Positions 37,178 to 46,885 of a DNA stretch of 64,000 nucleotides are shown here, one piece after another. A program made the position numbers and the translations under genes. The DNA lies in NCBI RefSeq assembly GCF_014235875.1, contig NZ_JACJUK010000007.1, positions 100,261-164,260 on the forward strand. The letters are read 5' to 3'. Position 1 is the first letter of the stretch. Each line of letters begins with the position of its first letter. The DNA comes from Croceivirga lutea (lineage in GTDB: Bacteria > Bacteroidota > Bacteroidia > Flavobacteriales > Flavobacteriaceae). A model generated the notes under the pieces. That model did not search any database and was not told the origin of the DNA. It saw only the letters and a program-made list of their open reading frames with translations.

Positions 37178-39453
37178 TGGAAAATAGAATAAGAAAACAC
37201 ACGATAGGTTGGTTATGGGCTTTATGTTTTGCACTCTTACTCAGTTCATGTGTCAATGAAAAACAAGGGGTTTCCAAAAACTTAATCGAAGATTTCAAGC
37301 ATCCACCAAATAAATATAAACCCATGCCCTTTTGGCACATCAATGGGGAGTTGACCACGGAAGGCATCCACCAACAAATGAAAGATGCCAAAGAACTCGG
37401 AGGCTTTTCTGGAATAAGCGTGTTGCCCCTTGCCCCTAAAAAAAATGATAGGCCGGGAACTACACCAGAATTTCTTTCTGCGGAATATCTGAACCGTTTT
37501 CAAGATGTACTGGACACGGCCGAGGAATTGGATATGGAGGTCATTCTCTATGATGACAATGATTTTCCAAGTGGAATGGCAGGCGGGAAATTAGGCGAAC
37601 TGTTTCCAGAGCATACCATGAAACGATTGGATAAGGTGGAAAAAACCATCACAGGTCCGGCCAATTTAAGTGAACGGGTGCCAGCGGGACAATTACTTTC
37701 AGCGGTCGCCATGAATGCAGAAACCCTAGAGCGTATTGAACTGAGTTTGTTTATTGATAAAGGAGTCACAAAATGGAAAGTTCCCGAAGGGAATTGGAAG
37801 ATTATGTACTTCCTTATGGTAAAAGATAGTTACCACAAAGCATATCCCGTAGTTGATTATTTAGATACCGTGGCAGTGCGTAAAATGATGGAACTGACCT
37901 ATGACGTACATAAAGAAAACTTTGGTTCCTATTTCGGCAATACCATTAAAACCACCTTTTTTGATGATGTCGGTTTTTGGAAACACCCACGGACTTGGAC
38001 GGGTAAATTCAATGAAAAATTTAAGGAATTACATGGTTACGACCCTAAGCCTTGGTATCCTGCGCTTTGGTACAACATTGGACCCGAAACGGAATCGGTA
38101 CGCCATGCGTTTTTTAATACGAGGGCAGAATTGCTGGCAGAAGGTTTTCCCAAATTAATAGGTGAATGGGCAAAAGCGAACGGTTTAAAAGACACCGGGC
38201 ACCCACCCGGTAATTATGACCCCACGCCCATTGATATGAACGGGGATATTTTTAAATTCTTCCGGCATACCGCCATGCCCTTGACCGATGCCATTATCGG
38301 ATATCAATTTGGACAAAACGGACATAAGCTCATCAGTTCTGCAGCCGATTATTACGACAGACCTGTCGTCTCTACTGAAATCTATGGGGCGTACAAGGAA
38401 AAAACCTTCGACTCGCTAATGCTCTACAGATCCGTTATGGATATTTTTTCCCGCGGGGTCAATTTTGTGGTGCCGCATGGCTTGTGGTATAACCCTGAAC
38501 AAGTTTATATTTCGCCGCTCGTTTCTCCCTATAGTGAAAAAATAGCTCCTGCCTTGCCCGCTTATTCCGAATTTGTCGGCAGGTCGTGTATGCTGTTGCA
38601 AGGCGGGAAACGTGTATCCGAAGTAGGTGTTTTTTATCCCTTTGAAGAACTCGCAGGATGGTACCGTTTTGAAGACCCCGATAATCCAAGACAGGGATTT
38701 TTTGTTTCCCCGGAAACCAATTATCAAGAAATTAGTGGATTGTTGACCAACGATATTAGACAAGATTTTACGTTTATCCACCCCGAGTATTTTCTGGATG
38801 ACAAATACGAAATTGACCAAGGTTCGGTACGCCTGAATAATTTGGAAAATGCGCAAAACTATAAGGCACTTATCCTTACGGGATGCAAAGTGATTTCATT
38901 AAAAACCTTGCAAAAAATAAAGGAATATTACGATAAGGGCGGTTTGGTGATTTCAACGGGACAGTTACCGTTTAAATCTTCAAAGATGGGTCAAGATGAA
39001 AAAGTGCAAACCTTGGTCAAAGAAATATTCGGAATAGACCCAAAAGCTCCATTGACATCGAAAACCAAGCATAACGATAATCCTTCTAAGGGAAAGGCCA
39101 TTCATATTCCCCATCCAAATGAACAAAATGTATCCGATGCGATTAATACAAGTCTAGCTCCCGATGTTCAATTTTCACCTAATCCAATATTGGCTACGGA
39201 TTTTGGGAAATTCAATTACATCCATAAAATAAAAGACGGTAGGCAAATCTATTTCTTCTCCAATTCCAGCGATGAACCCATTACCACGGAGGTAAGCCTA
39301 AAAGGAAATTTTGAGCTGTACGAGACCAATCCGCATACGGGGAACATCTCCATCCTAAAGGATACCGAACATCTAGAAAAAGAAAATAAACAGTATACAA
39401 AAGCTAACTTAAAATTAGCACCAGTGAGTGCTACGTTTTGGATATCAAACTAA
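37177..39453 (+). CDS. GH106-like glycoside hydrolase, lipoprotein
   Basis: 758 aa from ATG 37177, overlapping the previous stop by one base; TTG 37147 would lie inside the sulfatase. Lipobox LLSSC near residue 25. The N-terminal barrel start (YKPMPFWHINGELTTEGIHQQMKDAKELGGFSGISVLPL region) has the same layout as GH106 (compare RTWWHWLSGNVSKSGI in the next gene), and TFFDDVGFWKHP, VVSTEIYGAYKEKTF and VNFVVPHGLWYNPE follow in the GH106 order. It is about 400 residues shorter than the neighbouring GH106 and lacks the C-terminal jelly-roll with the FVNGQQVGVLW motif. Probably a distant member or sister family acting on rhamnose or a related deoxy sugar; specificity unknown. Confidence 0.75.
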   Translation: MENRIRKHTIGWLWALCFALLLSSCVNEKQGVSKNLIEDFKHPPNKYKPMPFWHINGELTTEGIHQQMKDAKELGGFSGISVLPLAPKKNDRPGTTPEFLSAEYLNRFQDVLDTAEELDMEVILYDDNDFPSGMAGGKLGELFPEHTMKRLDKVEKTITGPANLSERVPAGQLLSAVAMNAETLERIELSLFIDKGVTKWKVPEGNWKIMYFLMVKDSYHKAYPVVDYLDTVAVRKMMELTYDVHKENFGSYFGNTIKTTFFDDVGFWKHPRTWTGKFNEKFKELHGYDPKPWYPALWYNIGPETESVRHAFFNTRAELLAEGFPKLIGEWAKANGLKDTGHPPGNYDPTPIDMNGDIFKFFRHTAMPLTDAIIGYQFGQNGHKLISSAADYYDRPVVSTEIYGAYKEKTFDSLMLYRSVMDIFSRGVNFVVPHGLWYNPEQVYISPLVSPYSEKIAPALPAYSEFVGRSCMLLQGGKRVSEVGVFYPFEELAGWYRFEDPDNPRQGFFVSPETNYQEISGLLTNDIRQDFTFIHPEYFLDDKYEIDQGSVRLNNLENAQNYKALILTGCKVISLKTLQKIKEYYDKGGLVISTGQLPFKSSKMGQDEKVQTLVKEIFGIDPKAPLTSKTKHNDNPSKGKAIHIPHPNEQNVSDAINTSLAPDVQFSPNPILATDFGKFNYIHKIKDGRQIYFFSNSSDEPITTEVSLKGNFELYETNPHTGNISILKDTEHLEKENKQYTKANLKLAPVSATFWISN

Positions 39454-39461
39454 GGGCAAAA

Positions 39462-42400
39462 ATGAAATCAACAGGTACAAAATTAGTTCTCTTAGTCGCA
39501 TTTCAATTTCTTTTTTGCGCACCTTCGGCCATCTTGTATGGTCAAAACCATAAATCAATTTCACCACTCAGTTTGGGCGATGGCTTCCAAAACCCGCCAA
39601 ATGAGGCCAAAGCACGCACTTGGTGGCATTGGCTGAGTGGTAATGTCTCCAAATCTGGAATCACAAAAGACTTGGAAGCGATGAAGTTCGTGGGAATTCA
39701 AGAAGCGCAATTATTCAACGTGCATTTGGGTTTTCCACAGGGTCCCGTAAAATATCTAAGCGAGGAATGGCTGGATTTGTTCAAGTTCTCCGCCGAAGAG
39801 GCAAAGCGGTTGGATTTGGAGTTGGCATTTCACAACGGTCCGGGTTGGTCGTCTAGTGGCGGACCTTGGGTAACAGAAGCCCATGCCATGCAAACCGTGG
39901 TTTTTAGTGAACTTGAAGTGAAAGGAGGACAACCAATTAACGCTGTCCTACCAAAACCTGAAACGAAATTTGAGTACTACAGGGACATAGCCATATTGGC
40001 ATTTCCAAAACCAAAAGCGGACATCAAGATTGATAATCTAGATTATAAAAACCTCTCGGAACGCATCCGGAATCATTTAGTACCGGATACGAAAAGTATT
40101 TCAAAAGACGCCGTTGTTTCTAAAGACGCAATTATTGATATTACCTCCAAACTCTCGGAAGATGGAATGTTGAAATGGAAGGCACCGCAGGGCGAGTGGA
40201 TTATCCTAAGAATGGGACACACCCCAATAGGTACCACGAACCGACCAGCTCCTTTGGAAGCCAAGGGCCTAGAGGTTGATAAAATGAGTAAAACGGCCGT
40301 TGATGCCTATTGGCAAGGTGGGGTACAGCCCATTATTGATACATTGGGAGATTTGGTCGGTACCACGGTAAACAATTGTTTAATTGATAGTTACGAAGTA
40401 GAAACCACCAATTGGACGGTAGGCTTTGATACGGAATTTGAAAAATTAAGGGGGTACGACCTAACAGCCTATTTGCCAACTTTGGCGGGCTATTATATAG
40501 ATGGCGGCGAAATTTCCGAACGCTTTCTATGGGATTTTAGAAGAACTATTGGCGATTTGATTGCCGAAAACTACTACGCCCATTTTCGTGAGCTGTGCCA
40601 CCAAAACGGAATGAAATTATCCGTGGAACCGTATTGGGGACCTTTTGACAATATGCAGGTTGGTGCCACCGGCGATATCGTCATGTGTGAGTTCTGGAGC
40701 GGTGGCTACCCATTTTTTGATTCCCCAAAATTCGTTTCCTCCATAGCCCATTTAAATGGCAGTTCCATAGTCGGTGCGGAGTCTTTTACCGGAGTTGGTG
40801 GTTGGAACGAGCATCCTGCCCAATTGAAATCCATCGGTGACAGGGCTTGGGCAGAAGGCATTACCCGTTTTATTTTTCATACTTACGTGCACCAGCCTTG
40901 GGATGTGGCCCCGGGATTAGCGCTGAGCTATCACGGTACGGATTTTAACCGTTTGAATACCTGGTGGCAACAAAGCAGTGTTTATATGGATTACATTGCA
41001 CGTTCGCAGTTTTTATTACAACAAGGCAAAAGCGTGGCAGACGTATTGGTGTTTACTGGAGAATCTTCTCCAAACACAGCTTTTTTAAAGCCCGAAATCA
41101 AGAATTTGGGCTATGATTACGATTTGATAGGGGCAAACAAACTGCAAGAACTATTCGTAGAAAATGGAGAAATCTATACCTCAAAAAGCGGTCCGTATAA
41201 AGTGCTACAATTAACCGCCTCGGAATGGATGAAGCCGGAAACCATTAAAAAAGTAGAGCAGTTGGTAGCTGACGGAGCAAAGGTCATTGGGGCGAAACCG
41301 AAGAAGTCCCCCAGCCTTGAAAATCACTCCAATGCCGATGCCGAAATACAAGCCTTGGCAAAAACCTTGTGGGATTCAGAAGCAGTAAAAGATACCTCCA
41401 TCGAAAACTACTTAATACAGAGTGAGGTACTTGCGGATTTCAATGTGGAACGTGGTGATGGGTCCGATATCAATTTCATCCATAGAAAAACCAAGGAAGC
41501 CGATATCTATTTTATCGCCAATGCAAGAAAAGAAAGTCGGGATATTTTAGGTCGATTTAGGGTTTCGGGCAAACAGCCGGAATTATGGAATGCCGAAACT
41601 GGAGAGACCAAAGATCTATTAGTGTTTACCGAAAATACCGATGGTACTACAACCGTTCCTATTTCCTTGGGTATGGAAGCCTCCGTATTTGTGGTTTTCA
41701 GAAATTCAATTACCAAGCCGCATCTGGTTGAAACCTCGATAAAAATACAACGACCGGATTTAGAGCCGCTTTCCAATTTGGAAGTAATTAAAGCGGAGTA
41801 TGGGACATTTTTACAGGAAGGTCTAATCGATATTACAGATAAGGTTTCCGCTGCGGTAACGAATGGAAAGCTTGATTTTAGGATGACTCGTGCGTTCTGC
41901 GATTGTGACCCGGCCATGGGGTACAAGAAAGAATTCCGAATGGAATATCAAATCGGTGAAAAAATCCATCAACTGGTTGCGGAAGAAAGAGAGCATATAC
42001 ACATTGAAGCGTTCCAAGAGCCACTAAGAATATTAAAGGCCGTCTTTGGTAAGTTCAAGGCAGAGACCAAAGGAGTACCAGCCAATTACAAAATCCACGA
42101 CATTACCGCTAAAATACAGGATATGGTGGCAGCGGGTAATCTCGATATTCCCATACAAGATGAATTGATAGGCGCAAAAGACCTCGAAGGCAATAAGACC
42201 GCCTTAAAACTCACCTATAACACCGATGGGGAAGAATATACACGCAGCATCCCCAAAGGTGGAATACTTAAACTGTCAAAAGACCTTCCAAAACCCGAAC
42301 TGCTATTTAAAAATGGGGCCATACAATGGGCAACGCCTTATCCCGGTGTCTTAACCTATGCGACTGCGGACGGAAAAAGTAAAACGGTCGAAGTAAAATC

Positions 42401-42968
42401 CACCCCCGAACCCATTGAACTACGTGGCGCATGGGAAGTGGAATTCCCCGAGAAAAAAGCCACTTTTGACACACTTATTTCTTGGTCAACCTCCACTAAA
42501 GACGACATTCGGCACTTTTCAGGTACGGCCAGCTATAAAAAACAGTTTACGGTTTCAAAGGATGTAATCGGTACTGAAAATAGTTTGTTACTGGATTTGG
42601 GCAGTGTACACAACATTGCCGAAGTGTTTGTCAATGGTCAACAAGTGGGCGTCTTATGGAAACCACCGTTTCGACTTCCTATCGACAACCTAGTCAAAGC
42701 AGGGCAAAATACCCTTGAAATAAAGGTTACCAATCTATGGCCCAATCGGTTGATCGGTGACGAAAATTTACCATTGGACTATGAACGTAAAGGAAATCAA
42801 ATAAAAGAATGGCCTGCTTGGCTAACGGAAGGGAAAGACCGCCCAACGGAACGCAGCACATTTACTTCTTGGAACCATTGGAAAGCCGATGATGCCTTGC
42901 TGACATCTGGTCTTTTGGGTCCGGTTAAAATAATTGTTTTGGAATTAAAAAATATCGATGATGAGTAA
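39462..42968 (+). CDS. GH106 alpha-L-rhamnosidase
   Basis: 1168 aa from ATG 39462; TTG 39438 overlaps the previous gene. Sec signal ends near LYGQN (about residue 29). The barrel starts with PPNEAKARTWWHWLSGNVSKSGI and QLFNVHLGFPQGPV, contains ELAFHNGPGWSSSGGPWV and the acidic VEPYWGPFDNM and VGAESFTGVGGWNEHP segments that carry the GH106 catalytic glutamates, and ends in a galactose-binding-like beta-sandwich (LLLDLGSVHNIAEVFVNGQQ and KVTNLWPNRLIGDE). Length is typical of GH106 enzymes, which are inverting exo-alpha-L-rhamnosidases needing calcium. It overlaps the start of the BNR-4 gene by 11 bp. Confidence 0.92.
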   Translation: MKSTGTKLVLLVAFQFLFCAPSAILYGQNHKSISPLSLGDGFQNPPNEAKARTWWHWLSGNVSKSGITKDLEAMKFVGIQEAQLFNVHLGFPQGPVKYLSEEWLDLFKFSAEEAKRLDLELAFHNGPGWSSSGGPWVTEAHAMQTVVFSELEVKGGQPINAVLPKPETKFEYYRDIAILAFPKPKADIKIDNLDYKNLSERIRNHLVPDTKSISKDAVVSKDAIIDITSKLSEDGMLKWKAPQGEWIILRMGHTPIGTTNRPAPLEAKGLEVDKMSKTAVDAYWQGGVQPIIDTLGDLVGTTVNNCLIDSYEVETTNWTVGFDTEFEKLRGYDLTAYLPTLAGYYIDGGEISERFLWDFRRTIGDLIAENYYAHFRELCHQNGMKLSVEPYWGPFDNMQVGATGDIVMCEFWSGGYPFFDSPKFVSSIAHLNGSSIVGAESFTGVGGWNEHPAQLKSIGDRAWAEGITRFIFHTYVHQPWDVAPGLALSYHGTDFNRLNTWWQQSSVYMDYIARSQFLLQQGKSVADVLVFTGESSPNTAFLKPEIKNLGYDYDLIGANKLQELFVENGEIYTSKSGPYKVLQLTASEWMKPETIKKVEQLVADGAKVIGAKPKKSPSLENHSNADAEIQALAKTLWDSEAVKDTSIENYLIQSEVLADFNVERGDGSDINFIHRKTKEADIYFIANARKESRDILGRFRVSGKQPELWNAETGETKDLLVFTENTDGTTTVPISLGMEASVFVVFRNSITKPHLVETSIKIQRPDLEPLSNLEVIKAEYGTFLQEGLIDITDKVSAAVTNGKLDFRMTRAFCDCDPAMGYKKEFRMEYQIGEKIHQLVAEEREHIHIEAFQEPLRILKAVFGKFKAETKGVPANYKIHDITAKIQDMVAAGNLDIPIQDELIGAKDLEGNKTALKLTYNTDGEEYTRSIPKGGILKLSKDLPKPELLFKNGAIQWATPYPGVLTYATADGKSKTVEVKSTPEPIELRGAWEVEFPEKKATFDTLISWSTSTKDDIRHFSGTASYKKQFTVSKDVIGTENSLLLDLGSVHNIAEVFVNGQQVGVLWKPPFRLPIDNLVKAGQNTLEIKVTNLWPNRLIGDENLPLDYERKGNQIKEWPAWLTEGKDRPTERSTFTSWNHWKADDALLTSGLLGPVKIIVLELKNIDDE

Positions 42969-44388
42969 AGAAAAAGCAATGTTATTACTATTCATTTCGG
43001 TATTGCTGTTCGCATGTAATTCGAGTAAAAAAAACGTACCAACAACAGAAAATAATGTGCCGGAGGTCGACTTTTTTGCGGATAACGGCTTTGGCAATGC
43101 AGTTGCCGTGGTGCAACACCCTGCCGGTATTTACCATGAAGGTATCACTTACGTCTGCTACCAAGGTCCAAAAGAAGACCCCTACGTAGCCTCCTACAAC
43201 CATGGGACCAAAGAATGGAAGGGACCGTTTAGGGCTGGCATAAGCGAAATGGGAAAGGACCCTAACCGCAAAAAGAGAATAGACAACCACGGCAAGCCTT
43301 CAATGCTGATTGATGACGCCGGCTATATACACATCACTTTTGGGGGGCATGGCGGCATGAAAAAACACGGGGAAAATACCTTGGGGAATCATCATTATGG
43401 TAAAAACCTGCACGCGGTTTCAAAAAAACCATTGGATATTACCAGTTGGGAAACCTTGGATAACATTTCACCCTTTGGCACCTATAATCAAATGATTAAA
43501 ATGGATAACGGTGATATCTATTTATTCTATCGCCACGGGGCGCACCGCAGCAATTGGGTGTACCAAAAATCTACGGATAACGGACGTACTTTCGGCGAAC
43601 CCATTTCATTTTTAAAACACAAACGCAGAACGGAAATAGAGGCCGAAGACTCTTGGTACCCTTGGTTGGGTAGAGGTCACGGAGACGATATCATCGTAGC
43701 ATTTGATTACCATATTTGTAGGGACAATAAGAACGCCCAAGACAAACGCGGGCATATACCCGAAAGACATCATGTGTATTACATGGTGTTTGACACCAAG
43801 CTTGGGAAATGGAAAAACGTAAAAAATGAACCCTTACAAATACCCTTGACCAAAGAAATGGCAGATGAAAAGGCTTTGGTGGCAAATACAGGAACGGATT
43901 GGACTTTTCAAGGAGTTACCGAGGTAGACGCTAATGGAAATCCGCATATCGGCATCACCGTAGGACCTGATATTGGCGAAAAAAGAAGTGGTCCTAAACG
44001 CATGCGCTATTTCAAATGGGATGACACCGAATGGGTTTCAGTTCAAAATTCCGGCCTGCCCATTGGCAATGGAGATATCGAACTGACTTCCAATAACGAG
44101 GTTCAGTTTTATATTGCCGCACAAAATTCGAAAGGAACCGGAGAAGTAGCACGATGGGATGCCCCAGCACATGGCAACTCCTTTCAAAAATCGCGAATCT
44201 TATTGACCAAACCCGAGGCCAATTTTGCCATTTCTACATTAATTCAAAATTCGCACCCAGAGGCCCGATTGATAGTAGCGGAAAGAAAACCTGGTACAGA
44301 TTACAGAAGAATGTATTTGTTAGGGGATGATGGCCCAATTTTAAGGCAAAAAGAAGGTGCAAACGTATTAGAAGAATCAAAAAAGTAA
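42958..44388 (+). CDS. BNR-4 beta-propeller lipoprotein, candidate ulvan lyase (PL24/PL25/PL37-like)
   Basis: 476 aa; start at ATG 42958 or the next codon, both overlapping GH106. Lipobox LLFAC near residue 21. The body is a BNR-4 type seven-bladed propeller (AVVQHPAGIYHEGITYVCYQ, YNQMIKMDNGDIYLFYRHG, DWTFQGVTEVDANGNPH). H111 (NHGKPSM) and H131 (GGHGG) are spaced by 20 residues, the spacing I recall for the two catalytic histidines of the PL25 ulvan lyase PLSV_3936 (His123/His143); H145, H146, Y147 and Y191-R192 could complete the site. PL24 and PL25 ulvan lyases share this propeller, so an eliminative cut at glucuronate or iduronate is a fair prediction. It could also be a binding protein. 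Confidence 0.72.
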   Translation: MMSKEKAMLLLFISVLLFACNSSKKNVPTTENNVPEVDFFADNGFGNAVAVVQHPAGIYHEGITYVCYQGPKEDPYVASYNHGTKEWKGPFRAGISEMGKDPNRKKRIDNHGKPSMLIDDAGYIHITFGGHGGMKKHGENTLGNHHYGKNLHAVSKKPLDITSWETLDNISPFGTYNQMIKMDNGDIYLFYRHGAHRSNWVYQKSTDNGRTFGEPISFLKHKRRTEIEAEDSWYPWLGRGHGDDIIVAFDYHICRDNKNAQDKRGHIPERHHVYYMVFDTKLGKWKNVKNEPLQIPLTKEMADEKALVANTGTDWTFQGVTEVDANGNPHIGITVGPDIGEKRSGPKRMRYFKWDDTEWVSVQNSGLPIGNGDIELTSNNEVQFYIAAQNSKGTGEVARWDAPAHGNSFQKSRILLTKPEANFAISTLIQNSHPEARLIVAERKPGTDYRRMYLLGDDGPILRQKEGANVLEESKK

Positions 44389-44482
44389 ACGTATGAAATG
44401 AGCCATAACAAGTCTTGATACTCACCAAGATGGTTATTGGCGAATTACATCTGACCTATGAAAAAACAATAAAAATAAACAG

Positions 44483-45979
44483 ATGAATAAAATAGTGTGT
44501 TGTTTGGTAGTTGTAAGTATGACATTAAATTCTTGCAAACCCAAAGTAAATAAGGAAAAACCTATTTTAGAGAAAACTACTAGTCCCAATATATTATTTA
44601 TATCTGTGGACGATTTGAATAATATGATAGGTCCAATCGATAACTTTTCAAATGTAAAAACCCCCAATTTTGATAGGTTGGCCAAAATGGGGGTGACCTT
44701 TACCAATGCACATGTACAGGCACCACTTTGTGGTCCTTCAAGAGCATCGATTATGACAGGTCTACGGCCATCAAATACAGGTATTTACGGAATGATTGGC
44801 GATAATGAGATTCGAAGACCAGAAAATCCCGCTACAAAGCACATCACCTTTTTACCTGAATATTTTGGTAAAAATGGTTACCATACCATGGGTATTGGCA
44901 AGTTATTCCATATCCATGCGCCCGATAGTGTGTTTCACGAATCTGGTGGTAGGGTGCCAGGCTTTGGCCCGGTACCTGAAAAGCGATTTGTTTGGGACGG
45001 TTTTGGAAAAGGTATCAGGGGAGTTCATGGAAAAACCAGTACGGATTGGGGTGCCTTTCCTGAACAAGACACTTTAATGCCAGACCATGCATCTGCCAAT
45101 TGGGCCATAGAACGCTTACAAAGGGATTATGACAAGCCCTTTTTTTTAGGACTTGGTTTTTTACGGGTTCATGTGCCCTTATATGTTCCTCAAAAATGGT
45201 TTGATTTATATCCTTTGGAGGAGATTGAAACCCCACCTTACCGAGCAGACGATTTAAATGATATACCCAATGTTGGTTTACAGATAAACGATTTGCCCAT
45301 GATGCCAACAACACAATGGGCTAAAAAAACGGGTAACTGGAAAAAAATTGTACAAGCTTACTTAGCCTGCATCAGTTATGTAGATAATGAATTAGGTCGC
45401 GTTTTAGATGCTTTGGAGAATAGTGTATACGCAAATAATACAATAATTGTTCTATGGTCTGACCATGGGTACCGCTTAGGGGAAAAAGAAACCTTTGCGA
45501 AACACGGGCTCTGGGAAACCGCAACCAAAGCACCATTATTATTTGCGGCACCTAACTTAACTAAAGGCAAAAAAATTGATGCTCCTGTAGAAATGCTGTC
45601 TATTTATCCAACCTTATTAGAGTTAAGTGGGCTTCCTGCATATGATAAAAATGAAGGCAAAAGCTTAGTTCCAATGATGAATAAAGATGCAGGCGTTGAG
45701 GAATCTTATGCCTTAACAACCTACGGTATGAACAATCATGCGGTACGAACCCATCGGTTTAGATATATTCAGTATGAAGATGGTACAGAAGAGTTGTACG
45801 ACCATAGCAAAGATCCCAATGAATGGGAAAATGTTGCAGGTAACGATGAATATAATGACAAAATCAAAGAATTAAAGAAGCTGCTACCTGATAACAATGC
45901 CAATTGGGATGAAAAATCCATGTATAAATTCCAGCCTTATTTTGTAGAGCAGAAAGCCAGAACGAGTTCAATTAAATAA
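44483..45979 (+). CDS. S1-family sulfatase, iduronate-2-sulfatase-like
   Basis: 498 aa with lipobox LNSC near residue 18. ISVDDLNNM is the first metal motif, the catalytic residue is C83 in CGPSR (ASIMTGLRPSNTG), MGIGKLFHIH holds the next conserved Lys/His, and LWSDHGYRLGE the late metal ligands. The order and the CGPSR motif are those of the iduronate-2-sulfatase-like branch (S1_7-type). In ulvan this branch could act on sulfated uronate or rhamnose. It lies 94 bp after the BNR-4 gene with no clear terminator between and 22 bp before the broken DUF1961 gene. Confidence 0.92.
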   Translation: MNKIVCCLVVVSMTLNSCKPKVNKEKPILEKTTSPNILFISVDDLNNMIGPIDNFSNVKTPNFDRLAKMGVTFTNAHVQAPLCGPSRASIMTGLRPSNTGIYGMIGDNEIRRPENPATKHITFLPEYFGKNGYHTMGIGKLFHIHAPDSVFHESGGRVPGFGPVPEKRFVWDGFGKGIRGVHGKTSTDWGAFPEQDTLMPDHASANWAIERLQRDYDKPFFLGLGFLRVHVPLYVPQKWFDLYPLEEIETPPYRADDLNDIPNVGLQINDLPMMPTTQWAKKTGNWKKIVQAYLACISYVDNELGRVLDALENSVYANNTIIVLWSDHGYRLGEKETFAKHGLWETATKAPLLFAAPNLTKGKKIDAPVEMLSIYPTLLELSGLPAYDKNEGKSLVPMMNKDAGVEESYALTTYGMNNHAVRTHRFRYIQYEDGTEELYDHSKDPNEWENVAGNDEYNDKIKELKKLLPDNNANWDEKSMYKFQPYFVEQKARTSSIK

Positions 45980-46001
45980 AATCATACAAGAATCGGGTAT
46001 A

Positions 46002-46784
46002 ATGAAAGCAATCCTCATCTGTATAGCAGCAATAGTTGTTATGATGAGCTGTAAAAACAACCAAGCGTTAGTCTCGGAAAAAGGTAGTGATCGTGGAGAA
46101 TGGAATTTGACATTTCATGATGACTGTACCGAAGATTGGTCAAAACTTTGGTTCTTGGACGGTCTGGAAGCCAGCATAGAAAACTCAGATAACGGAATGC
46201 ATTTTAAAGCGGGACCCGAGGCGGCGAATGATGCGCACCATGCAGTTTTATGGACAAAAGAATCCTTTTACGGAGATATGAAAATAGAATTCGATTACAC
46301 TAGGACTGATACGGCCAACAAATACATGAATATCCTATATATCCAAGCTACCGGTGATGGGGAAGGGCCTCATGTAGAAGATATTTCTAAATGGAATAAG
46401 AAGCGCGAAGTACCAGCCATGCGCGAGTACTTTGAGAATATGAACGTCTTTCATATTAGTTTTGCTGCTTTTGGAAATACCGGAGATGGTTTTCATTACG
46501 TTAGGGCCAGAAGATATCCAAAGCTGAGAGAACAATAGTTCCAGCGCACGCAAATTAAACCTTCTTTTGATATGCAAGGATTTTTTGAAACTGGTAAGAC
46601 TTACCACATTGCGGCCATCAAAACTGCGGAAAAACTCAGTTTTAAAATGGAGCATAATGGTATAGAACAATATTTTGAATGGGATATATCCAATATAGTA
46701 CCAATTAAAGACGGCAGAATAGGACTAAGGCATATGCATACGCGTTCTGCACGCTACACTAATTTCAAGATTTATACGAAATAA
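46002..46784 (+). pseudogene. DUF1961-family gene interrupted by an in-frame TAG
   Basis: The reading frame from ATG 46002 runs to TAG at 46536-46538 (178 aa) and continues in the same frame, without any shift, through FQRTQIKPSFDMQGFFETGKTY to TAA at 46782-46784. Together the two parts give about 260 residues, the expected size of a DUF1961 concanavalin-like protein. N-terminal lipobox MMSC; HDDCTEDWSKLWFLDG and NMNVFHISFAAFGNTGDGFHYVRARRYP lie before the stop, MEHNGIEQYFEWDIS and IGLRHMHTRSARYTNF after it. Both halves look well conserved, so the nonsense change is recent, a sequencing error, or a case of readthrough. The first part alone would lack the last strands of the sandwich. Confidence 0.85.
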
Positions 46785-46885
46785 GTACAGCTGAGTTTTG
46801 GATTGATGATTTTTGTCGGATTCTCCCTATGGATTTCAGATTAGCTTCACTTAGGTTAAAATCAATTTATTTGGACCATACTACC

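Noticed and set aside
46536..46538. TAG as a recoded (pyrrolysine-type) codon
   Set aside because: No sign of recoding machinery, other genes here use TAG as a stop (for example 15484 and 58220), and a simple nonsense mutation or sequence error explains it.
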